A DNA stretch of 55,000 nucleotides. It comes from Leishmania martiniquensis. Taxonomy: Eukaryota > Euglenozoa > Kinetoplastea > Trypanosomatida > Trypanosomatidae. This document shows, piece by piece, positions 20,716-29,754 of this stretch. The position numbers were made by a program, and so were the translations under genes. The stretch is from assembly GCF_017916325.1 (NCBI RefSeq), contig NC_090169.1, positions 1,192,501-1,247,500 on the forward strand. The letters run 5' to 3'. Within the stretch, counting starts at the first letter, position 1, and each line of letters opens with the position of its first letter. The notes below the pieces were generated by a model. That model had not been told where the DNA came from and searched no databases. It worked only from the letters and a program-made list of their open reading frames with translations.

Positions 20716-22014
20716 TCGTCACCCCGACCTCCGCCACCTCCGGAACAATCGACGATGAGCCAAGGCCTTCAAACAGAGTTCAGCCTTTTCCAGTACAGCG
20801 CCGGCGATGCTCTTAACTTTATCGTAGAGAACGGCTCGCGGTGCCAGTTGAGCGGCAAGGGCGCGTCGTCGCTGCCGGGGCTTTCCATGGTCGTGGAGCT
20901 GCAGGAAAGGCATGCCGTCCGCGACAGGGCGCACAAGTTCGGCATCATCGACGACCCTCTCTATCTTGAGGATCTTACGCACATCTGCACGCACGCGCAG
21001 TGGTGTGCGCACTCCCAATCCGCGTGCGCTCTGACCAAGAGCGCCATAGAACAAACTCTGCACCACCGTTCAGAGTTTCGGGTGCGCCGCTACGGCGAGG
21101 CCGTGATGCGGCTGGCCGACAGCTTCCCGTCGCCTGTGGGCTGTGACGAAAAAGCGCCATCGCCCGTCGCCGGCAGCCCGTCGGTCGCCACAACCCACTC
21201 TGCGTCGTCCTGCGTATCGTCACCGTCTTCCGCACAGGACTACTCGTGGCTTTCCGCGAAGGCAGACAGGCCACCAGAGGCGGACGTGAGCCTTGCCACT
21301 GGAGATGGAACGAGCGAGATGCCGGGGGAGGACGAGGAGGAAGTACTAGAAGGCTTTCTCCTGCAGCATCCTTCCTTCGGCTGTGACATGGCTGCAGCGT
21401 GGCTGCGGCGCCGCTACTTGCGCTGCTGCGATGTCATCAACGCCCGTCCCAGCAATATTGTTCAACGCCGACTTGCGCGATGCGTGCGACCCGCCCTGAA
21501 TGGCGCTTGCAGCGCCCTCTTGGCGGCAAAAAAGAAGTGTCCGCCGTCGCCCGCTCCAGAAACCCCTGCCACCCCTTTCAACACGCCGGCTGGGCGGAGT
21601 TGGATGACCTTTCCCGGTACGCTTCGCCTTTTACGCGAGAAGTGCACCGTTCCGTACGAGGTGCACGCGGACTTCAGTGGTTGCGCCGATATTGGGCAGC
21701 ATCGGCGCCACTTCATAGCCGTGCTCGGTGTGTTAGAGGTGTGCCATAACACCGTCGTTTCCCTCAATCTGGCCAAAACGCGCCTCCACGATGACGAGGT
21801 GTGGGTGCTGTGTCTCTTCTGCCGGGCCTACTTACGCCGACTTCAAGTCTTGGACCTGAGTTACAACAAAGATATCACGGATAAGACAGCTCAGCGGCTC
21901 AAGCGACTGGTAGCCTCGTTGCCGCTCTTGCACCGATTGTCCGTGCGAGGGACTTCGCTGAGCCGCTCGACTTGGCGAACGATGACGAACATTCTCGGTC
22001 GCAAGCCGAAATGA
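20713..22014 (+). CDS. Leucine-rich-repeat protein
   Basis: A 433-residue protein. The N terminus is proline-rich (PRPPPPPEQS). Residues about 20-140 are a folded-looking region containing several Cys and His (CTHAQWCAH, SACALTK), followed by a Ser/Pro-rich acidic linker. The C-terminal 80 residues (about 345-425) contain leucine-rich repeats: VVSLNLAKTRL, LQVLDLSYNKDI and LHRLSVRGTSLS. These are of the RNI/cysteine-containing type and would act as a binding surface. No catalytic domain or membrane segment. Start chosen as the ATG at 20713 (the frame is open one codon earlier to GTG); a second in-frame ATG is at 20755. Translation may be affected by the start-stop uORF at 20708. Partner unknown. 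Confidence 0.8.
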   Translation: MSSPRPPPPPEQSTMSQGLQTEFSLFQYSAGDALNFIVENGSRCQLSGKGASSLPGLSMVVELQERHAVRDRAHKFGIIDDPLYLEDLTHICTHAQWCAHSQSACALTKSAIEQTLHHRSEFRVRRYGEAVMRLADSFPSPVGCDEKAPSPVAGSPSVATTHSASSCVSSPSSAQDYSWLSAKADRPPEADVSLATGDGTSEMPGEDEEEVLEGFLLQHPSFGCDMAAAWLRRRYLRCCDVINARPSNIVQRRLARCVRPALNGACSALLAAKKKCPPSPAPETPATPFNTPAGRSWMTFPGTLRLLREKCTVPYEVHADFSGCADIGQHRRHFIAVLGVLEVCHNTVVSLNLAKTRLHDDEVWVLCLFCRAYLRRLQVLDLSYNKDITDKTAQRLKRLVASLPLLHRLSVRGTSLSRSTWRTMTNILGRKPK

Positions 22015-23140
22015 GTCAGCCTCGCGGCCTCCTCTCCCTCTCTCCGCGATTACTCCTCCGAAGAAAATCTGCGCCGGACAACAGGCGCACGGCTTATCTG
22101 TTTCATCTGTCATTTGTATGTGTGCAGGTGTGTGTACCTCTGTGAGTGTATGCGCCTTTTTTTGTGTTTCTGTGAGTCTATTCATAACACCCTTTCCCTT
22201 TCACAACACCTCTTCTCCCCTCACATCCTTTCTTCTCATTGTGCTCGATGGAAGGGCCCTTATGCGTATCGTTGACGTTGGCTCGAACGAAATCTAAGCT
22301 GTCCGCGTATTCATGAGACTGCAGAGACGCTGCACTTTTTCGTGAGTGGCTGAGGTTTTGGTTGCGATTTCTACTCCTCTTCCTTTCTCCTTTTTTTTTG
22401 TAAGGCTCTCTGCATGCGCAGGGGTGATGAGATGCCTCTCCTGTGGTCCACTCGTGCATGCTACGATCTCCTTTTGGGAACCGACGTAAGTGCTCCAGGA
22501 GTGAGCCACACAGAGGGGCCTTGCGATGTTATTTGACACGTGTATGTATGTAAGAAGAAGAGGAGGGGGAAGTACGGCGCACTCAATTTCCGCTCTTCTC
22601 GTCTGCTATGCTTTGAGCGACGAAGTAAAAGGCGATGTCGCTTACACTCATTTGAGATATCCCCCTCCCCTCCCCCAGACTGCTATACGGCAAGCGCTGC
22701 CAAGAAAAAAAAAGGTCGCCTATTTCGTGAGCTCATGAGGGAGCCGCCGGATTTCACCTCATGAACTTGACACTTCTTTTACAACCTGCATCACCCGTGG
22801 AGCCTCATCTCTCTCTTCGTAGAGTTGCGCTTTTGTTCAGCGGTAACGCGCCCACCTCTATTGCGGAGTATAGCGCGCGCCCCCCTCCACTATTTTCAGT
22901 TAGGGCGGCCGCTCTGGGACGCGGTCTTCAGTGCGTGTACTCGCCCATGGTCTTCCTAGTCCACTGGTGTACATCTCGCCTTCTCCGACTCTATTTTCTT
23001 CTCCATTTGACGCGCTTACCTCTCTTACCCGGCGCAACGGCTGAGATTATTTTGGGGGAGGTAGGGAAGGAGGGGGGGTGAAATCAGCTCTGAAAGGTGC
23101 ACGCTCCGGCACACCCATACACATTACCCCAGGTATATTC
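22015..23140. other. Spacer without recognisable gene
   Basis: T-rich 3' UTR-like sequence followed by GC-richer sequence, with pyrimidine tracts near 22979-23030 that could guide trans-splicing of the next gene. No gene seen. Confidence 0.6.
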
Positions 23141-24943
23141 ATGTATCACAACGTGGCACGAAGCTCTTCGCGCTCGGCTCCGACGAGACGGCCTACCAAG
23201 GTGGACCTGGACACGATCGAGGAGCTGCAAGATGCGTGGAGTCGGCGGTACGACACTCTACGCGACGCGTCACCGGCACCGCTTCTCAACTCCCCTCGCT
23301 CTCTTCGCGCGTGTGCGTCTGCAAAGGTGAGCCCCTACAGCACCTTGCAGAAGCTCTCCCTCAAGCAACACCTGTTTTGCGTTCTTGGGAATCCACACGC
23401 GCTCACCTCGCTGCCGGACTCCGCTACCGCAGAGTACCGGGTGCTAATGCAGTCTGCCTTGCGCAGTTTCCGCGAGGCCGCCGTGGGGTTGGGAACGTCG
23501 CAAGAGAAACTGGCCGCCTTTATCGCCTTCAAGAAACAAGAAAAGCTTCGCGTGCCTCAGCTGGCGTCGCTGCGAGAGGTTCGACGTCGGCTTATGGCCG
23601 CAGAGGCCCTCACTGAGCAAGAGTCGTACCATCAGCAGTTAGAGGAGTTGGCCTCTATGCAGAACGGTGGCGCCTCAGTGACTTGCCGGGATGCCGGTGG
23701 ACAAAGTCTACGGCATAGCAGCACGGCACACGCTACCTCACTCTGCCCTTCGAACGTCGAGGGGAGTCATTTGTGCCGTCGCCGCCCCTCTTCCAGCGAC
23801 CAACCAGAGGAGACCATCACGGACGTCCGAAGCGCTCATGGACAGCCACCAAGCTACGGGCCTTGGCCACCGGCCTTTTTGGCGCCCGTAGAGGCATCCA
23901 ACGAAGGGGGCGTCGATGACGCCTGCAGCGCCGGACCCCTAGACTTCGAGCCGATGCCAAGCCCTTCTGGGAAGCTTCCCTACACTCCGCGAGACGTCTC
24001 CGTGCTCAACAGCAGCTACTTCTCCAACCGCAGTATCCAAGGAAACGTGAGTAACCCGTCCGGCGCTCCACTCCCTACGTCGCGTCCTGCCACACCGTTT
24101 CTATTGGAGCGAGGAACTACGAGCGCAACGAGGTCATTGAAGCGGGCCGCTGACCGAAAACAATCGCTGCTGTCAGTGGACTCGAGCCTCGACACTATGA
24201 AAAACCTGAACGGTGAAGTCTCACTGGTTGGTGAAGAAGCAAGCGACGCCGTAGAGGTGCGCATTCCTGCACGGCAGGACCTCAGCATTCTGTCTATTAA
24301 CAGCAGTGAACTCGAGCAGCTGTGGAACGCTGGCGAGCTGGCAGCCTCGTCGCGACTGCCACCAGCCGCACAGCGGTCGGCTTTGGCAGGGCCGACACCG
24401 CTCCGGGAAAGGGTGCAAAATGGGCCTCGATCAAAGCATCCCGTGAGGCTGCTCCATGAACCTGACGGGGAGCCAAGTCGTCGTCCTGCAGCGGACAAGG
24501 CGATCGGTGTAACCTCGACGACGTCCACCACTGAGTGGACGTCGGTTCCGCAAGCGGTGCGCGGATACACGAAGCACTCAAACTTTGCATCCCAGCTGGT
24601 GCCCAACCTGCTTACTCGCCCTGCTTCGCCACAGGCAGAGACGAAGTCGGTGGCGACTTCCTCGTGCGCCCACGTTTCCGAGACGCCGATCTCTGCGCGT
24701 GGCACGGGCGTCACGCGGAAGCAGGACGAGGCTGCAGCCCCCGCAGAGGCTCTACAGAAAGGATATACTGCATCGGCTGAGTCAGCGAACGCATTCCGGA
24801 GATATTGGCTGCCGTCACCGCCTTTGATCACGCAGGCGGAGGAGGCTGATGGGTTTCTATACTACTGTGCCAATCCGTCGCATGGGGTAACAAGCTTTTA
24901 TGCAGGTAGGTGCGAGCTGCGTGCTGCCGCATTTAATCTTTAA
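23141..24943 (+). CDS. Large hypothetical protein, Ser/Pro-rich
   Basis: A 600-residue protein I do not recognise. The N-terminal 175 residues look folded and helical (VDLDTIEELQDAWSRRYDTL; LSLKQHLFCVLGNPHAL; FKKQEKLRVPQLASLREVRRRL; ESYHQQLEELASM). The remainder is Ser/Pro/Arg/Thr-rich and probably disordered, with short motifs such as SVLNSSYFSNRSIQ, LLSVDSSLDTM and LSILSINSSELEQLW that could be docking sites. No membrane segment. The frame is open upstream to a GTG at 23078; the first ATG (23141) is used. It lies between the LRR and CEP41-like genes, in a stretch rich in ciliary homologues. A 271-codon antisense frame across 24016-24831 is a shadow of this gene. Confidence 0.8.
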   Translation: MYHNVARSSSRSAPTRRPTKVDLDTIEELQDAWSRRYDTLRDASPAPLLNSPRSLRACASAKVSPYSTLQKLSLKQHLFCVLGNPHALTSLPDSATAEYRVLMQSALRSFREAAVGLGTSQEKLAAFIAFKKQEKLRVPQLASLREVRRRLMAAEALTEQESYHQQLEELASMQNGGASVTCRDAGGQSLRHSSTAHATSLCPSNVEGSHLCRRRPSSSDQPEETITDVRSAHGQPPSYGPWPPAFLAPVEASNEGGVDDACSAGPLDFEPMPSPSGKLPYTPRDVSVLNSSYFSNRSIQGNVSNPSGAPLPTSRPATPFLLERGTTSATRSLKRAADRKQSLLSVDSSLDTMKNLNGEVSLVGEEASDAVEVRIPARQDLSILSINSSELEQLWNAGELAASSRLPPAAQRSALAGPTPLRERVQNGPRSKHPVRLLHEPDGEPSRRPAADKAIGVTSTTSTTEWTSVPQAVRGYTKHSNFASQLVPNLLTRPASPQAETKSVATSSCAHVSETPISARGTGVTRKQDEAAAPAEALQKGYTASAESANAFRRYWLPSPPLITQAEEADGFLYYCANPSHGVTSFYAGRCELRAAAFNL

Positions 24944-26066
24944 ACACTGTTCAAGAGTAGGTGACGGGATGCGTCTGCACGCGCGTACGCAGCTTGGCAG
25001 GGATGCGGGGAATTGGCGTGTAGGCTGCCGACGCCTGATTCAGCCTTTCGCCGCAACCATATCGCGGCATCGACCTCTGAAAGAGAGCGAATCCGGTCGG
25101 AGGTCGCGGAAATCGTCGGGGGAAAGTTTGGAGGGGGAAGCGTGGGAAGGCCTGAATGGCAAGGCGCCACTCGCGAGTGCCTTTGTATTTGAGTCGTTTC
25201 CACACTCATTCAAGTGGCCTCCGCTTCTGCCTTTGTGTTTCTCCTTGAGCCCATGACACCGTGCCTTCCCAGCAATGTTAGACGTGTGTGGGGCACGCCG
25301 CGCTTTTCGTTTGTTTGTGTCCTCCTTATTGTTTTTCTCTGTCAGCCTGTTAGATCATCCGCGCACTGGCTGATGTGGAGCATTTTTTTTCAGTTGAAAC
25401 ACACTTTCACACACACACACAGATACACAAAGACATTTAGCACCGCGCACCTGAACAAGAGCTCCCCTCGTGTGTGTTTCCTCATTATCGATGATAGACG
25501 CAAGAGCTGTAAGCAAGGCCTACGCAGACGCTGAAATCGCCCCCACGGAGAAGGTTTGGCGGAAGCTGTCAAGGTGGCATGCGAATAGAGTCCACGCCGC
25601 ACACAAGCAAGAGTCTTGCACGCCGGCGCACGGAGTGTGTGGGCCGCACGCGAAGCAAAGGCCCCCAGTCCCTCTTCATTGTGGTCTGGCACTTCTCTAT
25701 CTGTTCGCATGTCCCCACTGTTTTGGGAAGTTTTTGTATTTTTTTTGCGTACGCTGCAGTCCTTCGGCATGTCCGACTGCTTCGCGAATCGATTGCTCTG
25801 TTTCTTCCGTCCACCTCTCTCTCTCTCGCTGACCCCCTCCGTCTCCTTTCGAAAGCAGCACCGAAGGCGACACGAGCGCCCGTGACCCAACGACGTGCAC
25901 TTCCTTGAAGAGTGGTTAAACGTCGCCGTCAACCACTCGCGTTTGGCTCGCCTGCACACCGACGTCCCTTCAGGTCTTCGTCAAGGGCCCACACTGCAAC
26001 TTCCCCACAACGAAACACCAGGGGCCTTACGTCCATTGCCCGTTGCCCTCGTCTTCCATCCCAGCC
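24944..26066. other. Spacer with CA repeat and C/T tract
   Basis: Holds a (CA)n run near 25410-25421 and a strong C/T tract at 25801-25850 followed by AG at 25854-25855, the likely acceptor for the next gene. No gene seen. Confidence 0.6.
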
Positions 26067-26816
26067 ATGAGCATCAATCCAACGATTGGTGATAAGGACA
26101 TTCTTCAGCGGCGCACGGGGGCGAATCCGAAGTATAATGGGGTGCAAGCCGTTGTGGATTCGGGCATGACCACCGAACTGGCGCATTACATGCGCAGCAA
26201 CATCGTAAAGACGAAAAGGCAGCCTGGTGAGTTGTTTAAACGATTACGCACAGACGCCATCGCCGCCTTCCTGCGCCGACAGGAGCCCAAGTCGATCTTA
26301 GAAGATGGCGGGTTCGCTCGACCGATGGATGAGTACGGCGGCCCTGAAAATGCGTTCGACAACTGCGCTACCAGCTACCTGCTGCTTGACTGCCGCGAAG
26401 TGGAGCAGTACACGGCCTGCCACATCAAGACAGCGCTGCACTACCCAAAGATCAAGCTGCATCACTCGACGAATCCGTTTCTGCCCGAGATGTACGCCTA
26501 CAAGAACAAAACAAAGATGTGCATAGTTCTCTATGACTTGGAAGAGGAGGCCGTTTTGCACCTGGCCAACACCATGTTTCAGAAGGGCGTTGACAACATC
26601 GCCATCGTGGCTGGCGGGCTTCGCGAATTCGCGCAGGACTATGCGGATTTACTCACGGCATCCCCTCCTGTGCCAATTTTCCCCAGGGATTTGCGCTTGA
26701 AGCGGCGTGCTGAAGAGGTCACACACGCGCGCAGCGAAGCTCGCACTACCATGTCCCACAAGCCGAAGAGCTTGTCGAGTAGCCTAGCCCGCTCGACGCG
26801 CAAAGGAACTTTCTGA
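26067..26816 (+). CDS. CEP41: CEP41-like rhodanese-domain centrosomal/ciliary protein
   Basis: The 249-residue product matches CEP41 in two places. The N terminus has the RTGANPKYNGVQAVVDSGMT and GELFKRL motifs seen before the domain in animal CEP41. The rhodanese-like domain at about 101-197 (SYLLLDCREVEQYTACHI, TNPFLPEMYAYKN, CIVLYDLEEEA, GVDNIAIVAGGLREFAQ) aligns in order with CEP41. The catalytic cysteine loop of active rhodaneses is replaced by LYDLEEE, so no sulfurtransferase activity is expected. In animals CEP41 is needed for tubulin glutamylation in cilia and is mutated in Joubert syndrome; here a flagellar role is inferred. The first in-frame ATG is at 26067 (a TTG opens the frame at 26043). 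The basic Ser-rich tail is unlike the longer animal tail. Confidence 0.9.
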   Translation: MSINPTIGDKDILQRRTGANPKYNGVQAVVDSGMTTELAHYMRSNIVKTKRQPGELFKRLRTDAIAAFLRRQEPKSILEDGGFARPMDEYGGPENAFDNCATSYLLLDCREVEQYTACHIKTALHYPKIKLHHSTNPFLPEMYAYKNKTKMCIVLYDLEEEAVLHLANTMFQKGVDNIAIVAGGLREFAQDYADLLTASPPVPIFPRDLRLKRRAEEVTHARSEARTTMSHKPKSLSSSLARSTRKGTF

Positions 26817-29754
26817 GGTGGTCGCCCAGAGCGACAGCGCGGAAGGTGGTTTGCCAGCCGTCTTCTTTTGTGCCGGCGTTGCACGCAGGGCGCGCACCTC
26901 TCGCCTTCCCTCTCATGCATTACGAACCGCACTCGCTGGCGTTTTTGTGTGTAGAATCCCCCTATGCACGTCAATTCACACCCGTTGGCGTTGCAGTCGG
27001 CCGATAGGAAGGTAAAGAAAAGCTGCCCAACGCATGGGCCGTCAAGCAAACAGCGAAAAGCGAAGGCGAACAGCTGAGGATGGTCGCAGATCTCTTTTTC
27101 TTTTTTTGCGCGCCGCTGCGCCTGCCTCTTTCTCACCGCCACTGGAGTGGCGCACCTGCCCGCTTGCCCGTCCCGTTCCGTAGCCTTCATGGCTGCGCGG
27201 GCCTCATATGCCGTCTCCTTCCTGCCCCTCCCTCTCTGTGTGTGGGCGGGCGGGCCCTTACGTGTTGCGGAAGTGTCAAGCGTTAGATGAAACACATTTA
27301 CAGCAGCAAGTCATTTCAGCATGAAAGGAGCGAGATCTGTGACGATTGCATGGTAGTGTTGGTGCCGTTAGCATCACGCGCATGCCTGTATGGCATCACG
27401 CTTGTATCCCGAGGCGCCCTTCGAGGACTGCGGATCATCCGCCTGCATCGGCTGCCTCGCGCGGCATAACGTCATGCCCTTGCTAGTCATTCCTCATGCT
27501 AAATGCTCGCCAACGAATTTCTCGTCCTCTGTCGCTCTTGGTCGCTTTCTTTGCTGGCCTTGACGGCCCTTTGTACCCGCGTATCGCGCGCATGGTTTGG
27601 TCGCACTCGTCACCACGGCTGTATCACCACCACCACCACCACCGTCTCACTCTTCCCTGGGAAAAGTCATACTTTAAGGAGTGCGTGTGCCTTCCTGCTC
27701 GCACCCCCTCATCTATCCCATCTAACTCACTCTTTCCCGATACAATCCTCCTCACGCACCGAACACAGATACATTCTTAGCCCGCTCTCACTTCCTCGCT
27801 CCCTCCCTCCCTCCCTCCATCTGCTTTACCGCCCGTCGTGGCTGGTGTTGCTGCTTTTCTTTATCTCACTCTTTTCGATCACGCCGCCTTTCCTCTCCCT
27901 TCTGCGACTGGGCGGAGGTACTCTTCCCTAGTTTTTCTCTTGCTTTTGTGCGACACCTTTCACCCCGTAGTGGAGCTGCGCGCCGCACGCTTCGCGTTGG
28001 ATCTCTTCCCAAGTTCTTCTAGACGTGCTAGACGAAACCAAAGGTACATAGACCGCAACGGGTAGGAAGGGAGGGGAGAAGGGCCCATTCATACCTTCTC
28101 GTCTCTAGAAGTGTGATACAATCGTGGAAGCCGCTAAAGATCTCACGTGTCTGTGCGTTTGTGTTTGCTTGTATGTAGGCGAGCGTCTCGTGCGCCATCT
28201 AGCATAGCGCGCGCGCTCTTCTTGGTCCCGGGCTGGCGTTCACTCTCACACTTGTGCAACGTGGCCGACAACGCACACTTTGTCTGTCTGTCGTGTGCAG
28301 AGAGCGGAAAGGGACGAAAGAAAAGCGGAGTTCTCTCCATCTTCGGCTCAGACTCTGCCACGCATCGCTGAGCGGAGACGCGGGGGAGAGGGAACGTGGA
28401 AAAAAAAGAAGGAAACAAGTCGTGCGATGCACGGGGCTTGCCGCTGAGAAAGTCAACGTCCATCTGTGCGCGTGTGCATCTCTCTCTCTCGGCTGATTTC
28501 GTGACCGCTCTTCTTCACAGGCTTGGGTGAGGCCGTCGTTTCTTTGATTTCTTTACTCCCAGACGATTTCGGGCCTGCTCCACGAAGCGCATCCATTGAG
28601 GGAGCGACCCTGTAAATAAAGGTTTCCTTCGTACGGAGAAGAAAGGAAGGACGACGACGACGACGCTGTGGCGCTCTGAAGTGGATCTTCCTTGACACAC
28701 ACACACAAATAGGCGCGCGTGCTGGGGGTAAGCGCGGGTGACACGTCGGTACATAGCTACACAGCATCTCGTTCCTTTTTATTGGAGGGGGAAGGAGATT
28801 GTGCGTGTGTGAGTGCTCGTGCCGGTGTACGTGTACGTTTTTGTGAAGCGGACTCCCTCCACGATCTGAGTGCTCCCCTTCCCCCCTTCGCTCCTTGGAG
28901 ACCACTCTCCCTCACCTTCAGGGCACTGTGCATCGCTGGCGTAGCTTTTTTTTGTACGAGTGCCAAAGTCATCGCCCTTTATACGCGCCCTCTTCATCAT
29001 ACCGCCTCTTTTTGCTCGTTGTTCTCCTGCTCTTCCCTTCACGTTTGCATTTTGTTTACGTTGATGTCTGGGTGTCCGTGAGCGGTGCTTGCATCAAAGC
29101 TTTTCGTCTTTGGTGTTCATCTCGCGTATGGGTCGAAGCAGACACACTTCGATTGCGACGTTCCTCTGTTTTTTTTCTCAGTACCCCTTCTCACTCCCTT
29201 TTTCGCACTGTAGTTGACTGCCCCTCCCCCTCCCCTCTCCCTCTCCCTCAGCCTCCCTCTATAGAACGTCTCTCACGTTGGCTTATTTTGTTCGTCTTCA
29301 AGTTCCTCGTTAAGCTATACTGCTGCTTTTTTTTCTTTGTACTGTTGTGGTTGCTGCTGTGTGAGCGGTGCATTTTTTTTCCGATTGCCGAAAGGCTACA
29401 GAGCTGTCAGGGGGAGTCTGACGCGCGCAGCAGCGACGGCTGCGGAAACACTTTTGATCGCGCTCCCTATTTTTTTTCTTCGTTTCTGACGTGCTCTTAT
29501 CTTCATCCCGTTGCTCTTCCCCCTTCCCCTCTGCTTCCCTCACCCCCTTCGTCATCACGTGCATTTTTCTTCTCTCTTTGGCGTGGTTCTTGCACCGCTG
29601 CGCGATCCACACAGCTTGAGCAGTTCTACTTCGTCTTAAGCTTCCTCCGACGCTTTTTTGACCTCTGCGAGGAAACGGAAGCGTTACACTCGTGAGCAAA
29701 GCGCGCTGACCGGCAAAGGACGCGAGTGCACAGGCGCTGTACCGCATTACGTTT
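26817..29754. other. 2.9-kb spacer with CAC and CTCC repeats
   Basis: Contains a CAC-trinucleotide run (27624-27642), a CTCC run (27799-27818) and long C/T stretches up to 29675. An ATG-less 266-codon frame across 28895-29695 is pyrimidine-tract translation. Pyrimidine tract plus AG at about 29655-29671 is the likely acceptor for the kinase gene. Confidence 0.6.

Noticed and set aside
28895..29695. 266-codon frame before the kinase (also 43377-44159 and 19893-20642)
   Set aside because: Translation of pyrimidine-rich leader; Phe/Ser/Leu/Pro composition and no conserved-looking motif.
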